DNA of 64,000 nucleotides from Billgrantia montanilacus (GCF_003336675.1 NZ_QPII01000006.1:172237-236236), one strand, 5' to 3'; positions 16,624 through 27,430 are shown, numbered from the stretch's first letter. A program made the numbers and translations. Notes: a model not told the origin generated them from the sequence alone.

Positions 16624-18209
16624 ACGGGCTCGTCCTGATCGATTCGGTTGGTAGCGCTGTGTTCATCGCCGGGCGCAGTCTGTTCATCGCCGGGCGCGCC
16701 TTCAGGCGCAGCTTCGGGCGCGGCTTCGGGCGCCATAGAGAGCGGCGCCTGAAAAAAGCCCAGCGAGGGGGTCACCGCACCGTCGATACGCCGGCCATCG
16801 GCCAGCTGCAACGTGAAGGGCTCACTCTCGATGCCCACCGTGAGACGACGATCGAGCAATTCGGTGTCGACAAAGGTGTTGAGCAGCTGCGCCAGACAGT
16901 CGCCCTCCTCGAAACGGTGCCAGCCCTCTTCCAGCGCCTGGGGCAGCGACAGCGGGGCCTGGTGGATCCGCTCGCGCAGCGCCGGCCCGCGGGCCTCGAG
17001 GAAGCGGGCCAGCAACGGGTCTTCCGGCCTGGCATCATGCTGTTCGTCGAAGACCAGCGCGGCGTGGCTCGCCTCGGCACGGCGACTCTCCAGCAGCGGC
17101 ACCAGCGGCGCCAGGCGGGGAAACACCGCCTGGGCATGCAGCGGCATCATGCGGCGGACCACCGCCTCCTGCAGCCGTGGCGATGCGGGCGCGGCCAGCA
17201 ACTCGCGCGCCATGTCCTGGAAATCCACCACGCCCATGGACTGAATTCGGCCCTCAGCGATATCGGCCAGCAGCTCAGAGAGTCGCCGCGACAGGTTCTC
17301 GATGGCGTTGAGCACACGGCCGATGGCGCCGGAGAGCACGCGCAGATCCCACTCGTCGGGCTGCTCCTCCCGCCAGATGTCGAACCGCTCCATGAGCTTG
17401 GGCGTCGTCAGCTGGGCCCGGCCATCGAGCAGGGTCTGCTGGATGCTGGAGAGCGCGTTATGGTAGTGGCGCTCGTTGTCGAGCAGCGCAACCAACTTGC
17501 CCTCGCGGGTGGGATTCTCGCGCACCCGTCGCAGCTCCTGGGTCAGGGCGCGAATGGCCAGCAGGATCTGGTTGGTGATATCGGGAATACGGGCGAAGTC
17601 GCCCCGGGCCAGCGCCGCCAGCACCTTGGCGGCATCGTATTCGGAATAGAGCAGGTCCTCGACCTGGCTGGCCAGGGTCACCGCCTGGCGTCCGCTCGGC
17701 GTGAGGCGCACCTGGCCCGTCTGGCCCTGCTTCTCGATCAGCGCCGTACGCTTGGTGCTGCGCCGCGAGCGCACCGCACCGCTCGCCTCACCGGCATCTG
17801 GATTCGCGGACGCCTGTCGCCCGTCCGGATTCGCGGACGCCTGTCGCCCGTCCGGATTCGGGGACGGCTGGCGCGCGTCCGGGGTCGGGGACGCCTGTCG
17901 AAAGTTCAGCTCGCTCGGCGTCGACAGCAGGTTGATGACGAAGGTCAGGTCGTCATGGGGCAGCTCGGGATAGGTATCGCGCAGGTGGTTGAGGCAGCGC
18001 GTCTGCGAGACGAAGGCGCTGTTGGTGGCGAAATCCACATCGAGCAGGTAGTCCAGCAGCAGGCAGCCGAGATCGAGCCAGTAGCCGTCACGCAGGCCGC
18101 GGCGCTGCTCCTGGCTGACCTGCACGAAGGCCGAACCCGGCTCGTGGGCGCTGTCATGCAGGTCGATCAGCCTTGTGGTGGCGACGAGCAGTTTGCTCCA
18201 GGCGGTCAT
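16620..18209 (-). CDS. MukF/MksF/JetA-like kleisin subunit
   Basis: Soluble 529-aa protein heading the SMC operon, expected to bridge the ATPase heads. The N-terminal ~100 residues read as a winged-helix region (LDYLLDVDFATNSAFVSQTRCLNHLRD), followed by a proline-rich repeated linker (about residues 103-140), a helical middle (about 165-400) and a C-terminal domain ending in an Ala-Pro-Glu tail that is also repeated. Size and gene order match kleisins of MukBEF/MksBEF operons (F-E-B). The start at 18209 has AGGGAAG upstream. No fourth (toprim nuclease) gene follows or precedes. Confidence 0.65.
   Translation of the reverse strand: MTAWSKLLVATTRLIDLHDSAHEPGSAFVQVSQEQRRGLRDGYWLDLGCLLLDYLLDVDFATNSAFVSQTRCLNHLRDTYPELPHDDLTFVINLLSTPSELNFRQASPTPDARQPSPNPDGRQASANPDGRQASANPDAGEASGAVRSRRSTKRTALIEKQGQTGQVRLTPSGRQAVTLASQVEDLLYSEYDAAKVLAALARGDFARIPDITNQILLAIRALTQELRRVRENPTREGKLVALLDNERHYHNALSSIQQTLLDGRAQLTTPKLMERFDIWREEQPDEWDLRVLSGAIGRVLNAIENLSRRLSELLADIAEGRIQSMGVVDFQDMARELLAAPASPRLQEAVVRRMMPLHAQAVFPRLAPLVPLLESRRAEASHAALVFDEQHDARPEDPLLARFLEARGPALRERIHQAPLSLPQALEEGWHRFEEGDCLAQLLNTFVDTELLDRRLTVGIESEPFTLQLADGRRIDGAVTPSLGFFQAPLSMAPEAAPEAAPEGAPGDEQTAPGDEHSATNRIDQDEPV
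16660..16735. repeat. Short tandem repeats in the 3' end of the kleisin gene
   Basis: Two 21-bp units (from 16660 and 16681, TGTTCATCGCCGGGCGC core) are followed by 12-bp units with core TTCGGGCGC. All are multiples of three, so they lengthen the acidic, Ala-Pro-rich C-terminal tail without changing frame. Confidence 0.8.
17800..17900. repeat. 27-bp tandem repeat in the kleisin gene linker
   Basis: Units start at 17800, 17827, 17854 and 17881 with a period of exactly 27 bases (core GGATTCGCGGACGCCTGTCG), giving the peptide repeat NPDGRQASA. It lies between the N-terminal winged helix and the helical middle domain. The first copies are near identical, so copy number may vary between strains. 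Confidence 0.88.
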
Positions 18210-18273
18210 GGGTCTTCCCTGCGGGCAAAAGGAGCATTATGCCAACCTGGAGCGGTCGGGTCATGACGTCGTG

Positions 18274-18927
18274 TTATAGATACTTCAAGAAGAAGCGGGT
18301 CGCATGCCGCTCCACCTCCTCGAGCTTGCCCGACTCCTCGAATAGATGCGTCGCGCCGGGAACGATCACCAGCTCGCACTCACTGGCCTCGCTCATCTGG
18401 TCCCGGGCCTTCTCGTTGAGTTCGATCACCGGCTCGTCATCGCCACCGACCAGCAGCAGGGTCGGCACCTTCACCGCAGCCAGATGCCGGCCGGCCAGGT
18501 CAGGCCGCCCACCTCGGGATACCACTGCACGCACTTGCTCAGGACGCTCCGCAGCCGCGATGAGAGCCGCCGCCGCCCCGGTGCTGGCCCCGAACAGACC
18601 GATCGAGAGATGCCGGGTCGGGTCGGCCGTGGCCACCCAGCCCACCGCCGCGGTCATGCGCGAGCCGATCAAGGGAATGTCGAAGCGCAGCTGCCGGGTC
18701 CGCTCGTCGACCTCGTTCTCGTCGGCGGTCAGCAGGTCAAACAGCAGCGTGGCCAGCCCCTGATCGGCAAGGTGTTGCGCGACTCGGCGGTTGCGGGAAC
18801 TGAAGCGGCTGCTGCCACTGCCATGGGCGAAAACCACGATGCCGGTCGCGCCCTCGGGCATAATCAGATCGCCTTCGAGCGCGACGCCATCCGCATTGAG
18901 CTCGATACTCCTGGCTTGTGTCGTCAT
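18274..18927 (-). CDS. Alpha/beta hydrolase, dienelactone-hydrolase-like
   Basis: Cytoplasmic serine hydrolase of 217 aa. The oxyanion loop FAHGSGSS (33-40), nucleophile S115 in GASTGAA, acid D163 or D164 in GGDDEPV and H194 in GATHLF form a full triad. Proteins of this type are often fused to a phosphoribosyltransferase domain; here the hydrolase stands alone. I chose the ATG at 18927 because GGAGGTG lies upstream. It starts 64 bases from the SMC operon on the same strand, but no functional link is evident. Substrate unknown. Confidence 0.85.
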   Translation of the reverse strand: MTTQARSIELNADGVALEGDLIMPEGATGIVVFAHGSGSSRFSSRNRRVAQHLADQGLATLLFDLLTADENEVDERTRQLRFDIPLIGSRMTAAVGWVATADPTRHLSIGLFGASTGAAAALIAAAERPEQVRAVVSRGGRPDLAGRHLAAVKVPTLLLVGGDDEPVIELNEKARDQMSEASECELVIVPGATHLFEESGKLEEVERHATRFFLKYL

Positions 18928-19024
18928 ACAGGCACCTCCGGATTCCTTTACCGTGAATGCTCCGTCCAACCTGAGTGTAGGCCCTGCCTCGCGACGATAG
19001 GCTCTGGATCGAGCCCGTTGCCCG

Positions 19025-19606
19025 CTAGACTCGCCCCCTGCTCTCGCCAGTCGTCACCCCGCCGGCAATGAGATGCGCCACCCTCAGCGGCTCGGGAATC
19101 TTGCCATGGGGCGTGGTCGCACGGATCACCCCTACCGCCTCTGCCTCGCTCAGCCCAATACGCTGAACATAGACTCCCGCCAGCGGCTCCATCTCGCCCA
19201 GGCGTTCGACCAGCGCCCACTTGCGGCTCCCGCCCGGAATCCGTTCGAGCAGCGCCCGGCGCATGGCCTCACGGTGAGGCGCACGGCGCGCCACTACCAG
19301 CACCGGCAGGCCCAGCTCGGCATGCAGATGCGGCACGTCGACCACATTGAAACCGGCCAGGGCGATGCCCTGCAGCAAGACAAGCTGCAGGTGGCCGGCA
19401 AAACAGGAGCCGCCGGCCAGGCGAATCAGCTCGCGGGTGCTGTTGACGCCATCCCGCCGCACCCGACCCGACAGTACGCCCTCAAGGCGCAACCCCGAGA
19501 ACACCGCGCCGACGATGGCGACGTCGCCCCGATGCCCGCGCGGGAACGGGCAGTCGTCGAAGCCGACGATATGCGAGAATGTTCGGTGTCGCTCGGTGGT
19601 CGCCAT
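19025..19606 (-). CDS. DUF99 family protein (endonuclease dU family)
   Basis: 193-aa protein. The N-terminal HIVGFDDCPFPRG and VAIVGAVFSGLRLEGVLSG blocks and the later LQLVLLQGIALAGFNVVDV are the conserved parts of DUF99, whose archaeal member from Pyrococcus cleaves DNA at deoxyuridine. The gene is divergent from recQ with 58 bases between start codons, so the two may share a control region. A role in repair of deaminated DNA is a fair guess from the family; activity of bacterial members is not established to my knowledge. Confidence 0.75.
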   Translation of the reverse strand: MATTERHRTFSHIVGFDDCPFPRGHRGDVAIVGAVFSGLRLEGVLSGRVRRDGVNSTRELIRLAGGSCFAGHLQLVLLQGIALAGFNVVDVPHLHAELGLPVLVVARRAPHREAMRRALLERIPGGSRKWALVERLGEMEPLAGVYVQRIGLSEAEAVGVIRATTPHGKIPEPLRVAHLIAGGVTTGESRGRV

Positions 19607-19664
19607 GGCCTCCGCCTTCAGAACAGACTTTCAGGACAATAACTGCAGCGCAGGGAGTGCCTAC

Positions 19665-21650
<1,986 letters not shown>

Positions 21651-21652
21651 CG

Positions 21653-23212
21653 CTACTCCTCCGTGCCGATGCCGTGGCGTTTCAGCTTGTTGGCGATAGT
21701 GGTGTGGGAGACACCCAGGCGCTTGGCCAGCTGTCGGCTGGAAGGATACTGCGGATAGAGCGAGGCCAGTATTCGACGCTCCACATCACCCATGATGTCG
21801 GCGAGGGAGCCGTCGAGGTCGATGCCCGATAGGCCCGGCGCCTCGCCCACATCCGGCAGGCGCAGGTGGGCGGGCTCGATGGCCTCGCCCTCGCAGAGCG
21901 AGACCGCCTGGAACAGCACGTTCTCCAGCTGGCGCACGTTGCCGGGCCAATGGTAGCCGGATAGCCGGGCCAGGGCCGCCGGCGACAGCGACGGCGCACG
22001 GCAGCCGATCTGCCGCGCGGCCCGGTCGATGAAGTGGTTGGCCATCGCCTCGATGCCGTCCAGGCACTCCCGCAGCGGCGGCACCGCCAGCGACAGCACG
22101 TTGAGGCGATGGTAAAGGTCATGGCGGAAATGGCCTTCGGCACAGAGCCCGGGCAAGTCCTGCTGGGTGGCACAGATCACCCGCACGTCCAGATAGGTCT
22201 CCTCGTCGCTGCCTACCCGGCGAAAGCCGCCGTCCTGCAGGAAACGCAGCAGCTTGACCTGCAGCCGTGGGCTCATCTCGCCCACTTCATCGAGGAAGAT
22301 GGTACCGCCCGCCGTCAGCTCCAGCAGCCCCAGCTTGCCTTCGGGGCGCGCCCCTTCGAAGGCCCCCGGCGCATAGCCAAATAGCTCGGTCTCGGCCATG
22401 GATTCCGGCAGGCCGGCGCAGTTCAGCGCCATGAACGGCGCCTGGCCACGGGAGCTGGCCAGATGACAGGCCCTGGCCAGCAGCTCCTTGCCGGTGCCGG
22501 TCTCGCCCTGGATCAGCAGCGGCGCCTCCAGCGGTGCCATGCGGCGGGCCTCGCGAATCAGCGCGGCAAGGCGGGGGCTGGCCTGGAACAGCGCATCGAA
22601 GCCACGCAGCTCCTGCCGCTGGACCTGGTAGATCCGCTCACCGATGCGGTCGACGCTGTGCAGGGTCACCACCGCACCGGCCAGCGATGCCACGTCATCG
22701 AGGTGCTCCCGGTGCAGGGGGGCGATATCGGCCAGGAAAGTGGCGTCGCGCAGCGTGATACGCAGGCCGTTGACCCGCGCGTTGTTGCGGCGGATCAGCG
22801 CCGGCAGGTCGAGGTCGGGCAGGTAGCGGTTCAGGGACAGTCCAGGCACCTCGTCGATGCGTACGCCAAGCAACTGGCCGGCGGCGCGGTTGGCCGCCAC
22901 GATATGCCCCTCCATGTCGATGGACATCACCGGGTCGGAGAGCGACGACAGCAGCGCATCGAGCTCCAGGTGGCGACGCTCGCTGGGCATCAGGTTGACC
23001 CGACGGACGCCGAACACGCCGGGCACGGCTTCCAGGACCGGCTTGAGGGTCGCCAATTGGGCATTGAGCAGATTGGGCACATGCAGGTAGATGGCATTGC
23101 CGTGCTCGCCCCCCACCTCACCGCGCGCCACGTTGAGCCCGTAATCGACGAAGTGCGACACGATATCGCGCAGAATGCCGATGCGGTTCTGGCAGTGGAA
23201 CCTCAGTCTCAT
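21653..23212 (-). CDS. phhR: TyrR/PhhR-type aromatic amino acid regulator
   Basis: Regulator of 519 aa (E. coli TyrR has 513). It begins MRLRFHCQNRIGILRDI, the TyrR-like ACT domain (1-75), then PAS (about 80-140, SDPVMSIDMEGHIVAANRAAG), AAA+ (about 205-430: GETGTGKE, IFLDEVGEMS) and a C-terminal helix-turn-helix (SSRQLAKRLGVSHTTIANKLKRHGI). The sigma-54 contact loop GAFTGA reads GAFEGA, fitting TyrR/PhhR proteins that act at sigma-70 promoters. Start at 23212 chosen by this N-terminus. It is divergent from phhA and very likely controls it in response to Phe/Tyr. Confidence 0.93.
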   Translation of the reverse strand: MRLRFHCQNRIGILRDIVSHFVDYGLNVARGEVGGEHGNAIYLHVPNLLNAQLATLKPVLEAVPGVFGVRRVNLMPSERRHLELDALLSSLSDPVMSIDMEGHIVAANRAAGQLLGVRIDEVPGLSLNRYLPDLDLPALIRRNNARVNGLRITLRDATFLADIAPLHREHLDDVASLAGAVVTLHSVDRIGERIYQVQRQELRGFDALFQASPRLAALIREARRMAPLEAPLLIQGETGTGKELLARACHLASSRGQAPFMALNCAGLPESMAETELFGYAPGAFEGARPEGKLGLLELTAGGTIFLDEVGEMSPRLQVKLLRFLQDGGFRRVGSDEETYLDVRVICATQQDLPGLCAEGHFRHDLYHRLNVLSLAVPPLRECLDGIEAMANHFIDRAARQIGCRAPSLSPAALARLSGYHWPGNVRQLENVLFQAVSLCEGEAIEPAHLRLPDVGEAPGLSGIDLDGSLADIMGDVERRILASLYPQYPSSRQLAKRLGVSHTTIANKLKRHGIGTEE

Positions 23213-23378
23213 CAGGAGTACTCGAATCAGAAACGGGCAAAGGATCGTCAGGACCAGGCGCCGGAGCAGAAAGGCGTCAAGCCACCGTGACTCTCCTGTC
23301 AAGATAACGTGACACCCTCAAGGTCTCAATCCGCCTTGCCCGTGACTTTCCTCAAGCTGGCCGCTGGGCCGATCCATT

Positions 23379-23396
23379 CGTAACGTTTTCTTTACG
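23379..23396. promoter_or_regulatory. TyrR/PhhR box upstream of phhA
   Basis: CGTAAC-GTTTTC-TTTACG matches the TyrR box TGTAAA-N6-TTTACA, keeping the key G and C sixteen bases apart. It lies 138 bases before phhA and 167 bases before phhR, in the only gap between them. Best reading: the PhhR site for activation of phhAB and possibly autoregulation. The rest of this 321-bp gap holds no gene. Confidence 0.8.
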
Positions 23397-23533
23397 CCAA
23401 GACCCCTTCCGGAGGCCAAAAGGGGCGCGAACCGGGCACGTGGCGGCGGCAGACCTGTCTAGACTCGAAGCCATTCCAAGGCTCGTACAAGACGATCGTA
23501 CAAGACAATCATAAACCGCCAGCGGGAGACCCC

Positions 23534-24364
23534 ATGACGTCATCCAACGCTCATCTCAGCGATGTCGCCAGCAAGACCGGCTATCGCGCACGCCTGCCCG
23601 ACGACAGTGGCCATATCGCCTGGTCGGAGCAGGACAACGCCACCTGGCAGACCCTGATGCAACGCCAGCTCGGCATGATCGAGGGACGCGTCTGCCAGGA
23701 GTATCTCGATGGCCTCGAGCGCCTGGCCCTGCCGGAGGACCGCGTACCACAGCTCGCCGATATCGACCGCGTACTCAAGGCCAGCACCGGCTGGGAAACC
23801 GCCCAGGTGCCGGCGCTGATCCCCTTCGACACCTTCTTCGCCCTGCTCGCCAGCCAGCGCTTTCCGGTGGCCACCTTCATTCGTACACCGGAGGAGCTGG
23901 ACTACCTCAAGGAGCCGGATATCTTCCATGAGATCTTCGGCCACTGCCCCATGCTCACCAACCCGGCCTTCGCCGAATTCACCGCGACGTATGGGCGGCT
24001 GGGCCTGGCGGCATCGCCCAAGGAGCGGATCTATCTGGCTCGCCTCTATTGGATGACGGTGGAGTTCGGGCTGGTGGACACCCCGGCGGGGCGACGCATC
24101 TACGGCGGCGGCATCATCTCCTCGCCCAAGGAAACCCTGCATGCCCTGTCCGATGCGCCGGTTCACGTGCCATTCGACCCGGTCGAGGCACTGCGCACGC
24201 CCTACCGTATCGATATCCTGCAGCCGCTCTACTACGTGCTTGACGACCTCAAGACCCTGCACGACCTTTCCCACAAGGACATCATGAGCATGGTGCAGCA
24301 GGCCATGGCACAGGGCCTGCACGAGCCGCTCTTCGAACCGGCCCCCAAGCGTGCCAAGGCCTGA
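23534..24364 (+). CDS. phhA: Phenylalanine 4-monooxygenase
   Basis: Tetrahydropterin- and iron-dependent hydroxylase (276 aa) that turns phenylalanine into tyrosine, the first catabolic step. The iron ligands H132 and H137 lie in HEIFGHCP and E177 in YWMTVEFGL, matching bacterial PAH of Chromobacterium type in spacing. It lacks the regulatory ACT domain of animal enzymes. It is followed 35 bases later by phhB, which recycles its pterin cofactor, and faces the regulator phhR. A TyrR-type box lies upstream. Confidence 0.97.
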   Translation: MTSSNAHLSDVASKTGYRARLPDDSGHIAWSEQDNATWQTLMQRQLGMIEGRVCQEYLDGLERLALPEDRVPQLADIDRVLKASTGWETAQVPALIPFDTFFALLASQRFPVATFIRTPEELDYLKEPDIFHEIFGHCPMLTNPAFAEFTATYGRLGLAASPKERIYLARLYWMTVEFGLVDTPAGRRIYGGGIISSPKETLHALSDAPVHVPFDPVEALRTPYRIDILQPLYYVLDDLKTLHDLSHKDIMSMVQQAMAQGLHEPLFEPAPKRAKA

Positions 24365-24399
24365 GCAACGACAACCCCCGACGACGACAAGGAGACGGC

Positions 24400-24741
24400 A
24401 TGAGCCAACTATCCGAACAGCAGTGCGAAGCCTGCGGCTGGGACGCACCCCACGTGAGTGACGAAGAGATTCAGGCCTACCATCGCGATATCCCGGAGTG
24501 GGAGATCGTCGAACGCGATGGCGTCAAGCAACTCGAGCGCGTATTCAAGTTCCGCAACTTCAAGCAGGCGCTGGCGTTCACCAACCGTGTCGGTGAAATC
24601 GCCGAAGAGGAGGGCCATCACCCCGCCCTGCTCACCGAATGGGGCAAGGTCACCGTGACCTGGTGGTCCCACGAAATGAAGGGCCTGCACAAGAACGACT
24701 TCATCCTGGCAGCCCGTACCGACGAAGCCGCCACCGAGTAA
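24400..24741 (+). CDS. phhB: Pterin-4a-carbinolamine dehydratase
   Basis: 113-aa cytoplasmic enzyme that dehydrates the 4a-hydroxypterin made by phenylalanine hydroxylase so that the cofactor can be reduced again. The active-site region [20 protein letters not shown] is typical (paired His and the Trp-rich strand), as is the C-terminal [19 protein letters not shown] precedes the ATG. Second gene of phhAB, closed by a strong terminator. Confidence 0.96.
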   Translation: MSQLSEQQCEACGWDAPHVSDEEIQAYHRDIPEWEIVERDGVKQLERVFKFRNFKQALAFTNRVGEIAEEEGHHPALLTEWGKVTVTWWSHEMKGLHKNDFILAARTDEAATE

Positions 24742-24787
24742 GCCCCGCGCCCCGCACTTGACCCGCACTTGGTGCCGTATAAAACCT

Positions 24788-24824
24788 CGCCCGACCCGCC
24801 TTCTGGCGGAGTCGGGCGATTTTT
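24788..24824 (+). terminator. Intrinsic terminator of phhAB
   Basis: CGCCCGAC-CCGCC pairs with GGCGG-A-GTCGGGCG around TTCT, followed by ATTTTT. Stem and T-run are both strong; it lies 46 bases after phhB. Confidence 0.92.
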
Positions 24825-25011
24825 AAGTTCTCTTCCACCGTCTCGCCTAGGCCATGTCCCACAACCGGCTGCGAAAATGACCTCCATGATAATCGGCTTT
24901 TTCTTACGTAGAAAAACGTCATATGCCGACCCCATCATCGCGCCCTTTCTTATAGCTTTGAACGGGACACCGCTTGGTGTTACTAACCATCACACAAGAG
25001 GAAGAAGAATC

Positions 25012-25290
25012 ATGAAAGGAAACATCCACGGCGCTGCGATCGGCCTGATTCTGTGTGTACTGCTGGCACTGTCTTCTGCGGCCCAGGCCCAGGAGCTGGC
25101 CCCCATCAACGTCAATACCGCGGACGCCGAGCTGCTGGCAGAACTGCCGGGCGTCGGGCCCAGCCGGGCCGAGGCCATTATCGAGGAGCGGGAGACCAAC
25201 GGCAGCTTCGAGAGTGCCGACGACCTAACCCGGGTCAGCGGGATCGGGCCGGCGACGGTGGAGGCCTTCCGCGATCAAGTCGAATTCTGA
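25012..25290 (+). CDS. ComEA-like secreted helix-hairpin-helix protein
   Basis: 92-aa exported protein. A signal peptide (hydrophobic core LILCVLLALSSA, cleavage near AQA-QE) precedes two helix-hairpin-helix motifs: INVNTADAELLAELPGVGPSRAEAII (in part, residues 32-57) and a second at VSGIGPATVEAF (75-86). This is the short ComEA-type DNA-binding protein found in many gammaproteobacteria, thought to hold DNA in the periplasm during uptake. A GGAAGAAGAA stretch upstream serves as ribosome site. It stands alone between two hairpins; no other competence gene is adjacent, although a TfoX-N protein occurs at 38.9 kb. Confidence 0.88.
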   Translation: MKGNIHGAAIGLILCVLLALSSAAQAQELAPINVNTADAELLAELPGVGPSRAEAIIEERETNGSFESADDLTRVSGIGPATVEAFRDQVEF

Positions 25291-25314
25291 GGATGGGGGC
25301 GCTACCTTGAAACG

Positions 25315-25350
25315 CGACGAGGCCGGCGGTTTTCACCGCCGGCCTCGTCG
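25315..25350. terminator. Bidirectional hairpin between comEA-like gene and SDR gene
   Basis: A perfect 15-bp stem (CGACGAGGCCGGCGG / CCGCCGGCCTCGTCG, loop TTTTCA) sits between two convergent genes. No long T-run follows on either strand, but stem strength and place suggest a shared terminator. Confidence 0.75.
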
Positions 25351-25379
25351 TTCAGCCCTTACCGCTTAGCGGCATGCAC

Positions 25380-26141
25380 TCAGAGGCGCAGCCCACCATC
25401 GCATTCGATCACGCGGCCGGTGAAATAGTCGTTCTCGAAGATGAACGCCACGCTCTGGGCGATATGATCGGGATCGCCGAGACGCCTTAGCGGCACACCC
25501 GCGGTCAGCTTCTCCAGCATGTCCTCACGCATCGAGGCCGTCATGTCGGTCTCGATGAAGCCCGGTGCCACGGCGCCCACGCGAATTCCGTAGCGCGCCA
25601 GCTCATTGGCCCAGGTGGTGGTCAGCGATACTACGGCGGCCTTGGCGGCGGCATAGTTGCTCTGGCCCATGTTGCCGGCCCGTGAAATGCTGGAGATATT
25701 GACGATCACGCCTTCATGGCCCGCTTCGATCATCTGTGCAGCGGCTTCACGGCCGCACAGGAACACCCCGGTCAGGTTGACGTCGATGACCTGCTGCCAC
25801 GCCTGCAGCGACATGGTCTTCTCCACCACCCCGTCCTTGGCCTTCACCAGCAGCGCATCGCGCAGGATACCGGCATTATTGACCTGGCCGCTTACCGGCC
25901 CCAATGAGGCCGCGATGTCGCGGAAGACCTGCTTCACCGAATCTTCGTCGGCCACGTTGACCTGAAAGGCACTGGATTTGATGCCTTCGCCATACAGAGC
26001 TGATACCGCATGGTCCAATGCGTCCGCATCCATGTCGAGCAGTGCCAGGGTGGCACCCTGCTTGCCCAGGCGACGCGCCATGGCGAAGCCGAGGCCGCGA
26101 GCCCCACCGGTAATGGCGATGACAGACTTGTCCAGTTTCAT
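25380..26141 (-). CDS. Short-chain dehydrogenase/reductase, FabG-like
   Basis: NAD(P)-dependent oxidoreductase of 253 aa with the classical SDR layout: TGGARGLG cofactor loop (11-18), NNAG at 88-91, Ser in NISSIS about 150, Y163 and K167 in YAAAK, and a C-terminal [14 protein letters not shown] close to FabG (3-oxoacyl-ACP reductase). The ATG at 26141 is chosen because the fold begins [13 protein letters not shown]; an upstream in-frame codon adds unrelated residues. It is monocistronic, so it need not be the fatty-acid synthesis enzyme; acetoacetyl-CoA or other ketone reduction is equally possible. Confidence 0.88.
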   Translation of the reverse strand: MKLDKSVIAITGGARGLGFAMARRLGKQGATLALLDMDADALDHAVSALYGEGIKSSAFQVNVADEDSVKQVFRDIAASLGPVSGQVNNAGILRDALLVKAKDGVVEKTMSLQAWQQVIDVNLTGVFLCGREAAAQMIEAGHEGVIVNISSISRAGNMGQSNYAAAKAAVVSLTTTWANELARYGIRVGAVAPGFIETDMTASMREDMLEKLTAGVPLRRLGDPDHIAQSVAFIFENDYFTGRVIECDGGLRL

Positions 26142-26393
26142 AGGCTTCCTCGGGAAATGGTATGGGGCAGCATCAGCGCCGCTCTTCATTTTTCGTTTCG
26201 ATTATTCGTTTCGGCTCTTCTGCTTTTTCGGCCGCAATGGCGGAAAGCTTAAGCTGCATCTTAACATTATTGTGCACTGCAATAAAGAATAGGCCGCTAT
26301 CGAGACTCGTTTCGTACCGCCAAACGGCCCGGTAGGCTTGATTTTCCCGGATTCGCCCCCATCCTTTCGGCAACTGACCCTCCCGGAGCCGTC

Positions 26394-26915
26394 ATGCCTT
26401 TTCTTCTTATCTTCACGCTCTTTGCCCTGCTTGATTTCGTTATCCTGTTTTCCGTCGGCAGCAACATCGGCCTGTTGACGACCCTGGCGCTGGTACTGGG
26501 CACCGGTTTTGTCGGGCTCTACCTGATTCGCCGGGAAGGCACCGCCGCCCTCGCCCGTGCTCGGCTGCGCATGGAACAGGGTGAGCTGCCGTCGAGCGAG
26601 TTGCTCACCGGCGCCGCCCTGATCTTCGGCGGCGCCCTGCTGCTGGCGCCCGGCTTCCTCTCCGACGCACTGGGCTTCCTTTGTGTGATTCCCGGGGCCA
26701 GGCGTGTCCTTGCCAGGCTGCTGGCCATCGCCAATGTTCGCCTGCAGGTCCTGGCCTCGCGCCGCGGTGGCAGCCGCCAAGGGCAGGCCGGCGACTGGCA
26801 GCAGGCAAGCGGCGAACAGCCCGGAAAGGAGGGTCCACGTCACCCTGGCCAGGACGACGGCGACGACCGGCCGCTGGAGGGGGATTTCATCAGCCGTGAC
26901 GAGACGAGCCGTTAA
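26394..26915 (+). CDS. fxsA: FxsA family membrane protein
   Basis: Inner-membrane protein of 173 aa with hydrophobic segments about 3-22, 26-44 and 72-95, the FxsA core (PFLLIFTLFALLDFVILFSVG, here in part, and GALLLAPGFLSDALGF). In E. coli FxsA overproduction eases phage T7 exclusion by F plasmids; its normal role is unknown. The polar C-terminal third is family-variable. It lies directly upstream of groESL, a conserved neighbourhood in gammaproteobacteria. Confidence 0.88.
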   Translation: MPFLLIFTLFALLDFVILFSVGSNIGLLTTLALVLGTGFVGLYLIRREGTAALARARLRMEQGELPSSELLTGAALIFGGALLLAPGFLSDALGFLCVIPGARRVLARLLAIANVRLQVLASRRGGSRQGQAGDWQQASGEQPGKEGPRHPGQDDGDDRPLEGDFISRDETSR

Positions 26916-26955
26916 GTCGATGAGGCACATCGCATAAAAAAAATTGCGACTGGGC

Positions 26956-26983
26956 CTTGAAAGGGAATTGCCCGGCCCCATTT
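26956..26983 (+). promoter_or_regulatory. RpoH (heat-shock) promoter of groESL
   Basis: CTTGAAA, 13 bases, then CCCCATTT: an essentially perfect match to the sigma-32 consensus (CTTGAAA / CCCCATNT). It lies 154 bases before groES, leaving an untranslated leader of about 145 bases. Strong sequence evidence for heat induction of groESL. Confidence 0.93.
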
Positions 26984-27136
26984 CACCGTCAGCACCAGGC
27001 TTCGGTGCCGAGCAGAGCTTGGCACCTTCGACAAGGAAGGCGTCCTTCGCCTCCACCTTCCAGGTGACTGGAAGGATGAAGATGAACCGCCATGTGTTGA
27101 ATCATGGCACTGCAAACTATCAGGAGAACGTGAGCA

Positions 27137-27430
27137 ATGAACATCCGTCCCTTGCACGATCGCGTCGTCGTCCGTCGCGTTGAAGAAGAGCAAAAAACCG
27201 CTGGCGGCATCGTGCTTCCGGGCAACGCCCAGGAAAAGCCGACTCGTGGCGAAGTGCTCGCCGTCGGTAACGGCCGGATTCTCGACAGCGGCGATGTCCG
27301 CCCGCTGGACGTCAAGGTCGGCGATACCGTGATCTTCAAAGAAGGCTTCGGCGTGGAGAAGCAGAAGATCGATGGTGAGGAAGTCCTGATCATGAGCGAG
27401 TCCGATATCCTCGCCGTTGTCGTAGGCTGA
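27137..27430 (+). CDS. groES: Co-chaperonin GroES
   Basis: 97-aa lid of the GroEL folding chamber. It begins [21 protein letters not shown] (in part), has the mobile loop [19 protein letters not shown] that docks on GroEL, and ends in the conserved [15 protein letters not shown]. It lies 65 bases ahead of groEL under the heat-shock promoter. The 3' end of groES is immediately followed by a short leader with no other gene. Confidence 0.98.
   Translation: MNIRPLHDRVVVRRVEEEQKTAGGIVLPGNAQEKPTRGEVLAVGNGRILDSGDVRPLDVKVGDTVIFKEGFGVEKQKIDGEEVLIMSESDILAVVVG

Noticed and set aside
10133..18273. JetD/MksG nuclease subunit beside the condensin operon
   Set aside because: No fourth gene: one side is the REP array and the other an alpha/beta hydrolase.
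23434..23450. Sigma-54 (-24/-12) promoter for phhA
   Set aside because: A GG...GC pair can be forced from GGGCACGTGGCGGC but the rest of the consensus is missing, and PhhR has GAFEGA instead of GAFTGA.
24769..25011. N-terminal extension of the ComEA-like protein
   Set aside because: The extension overlaps the phhB terminator and would mask the signal peptide at 25012.
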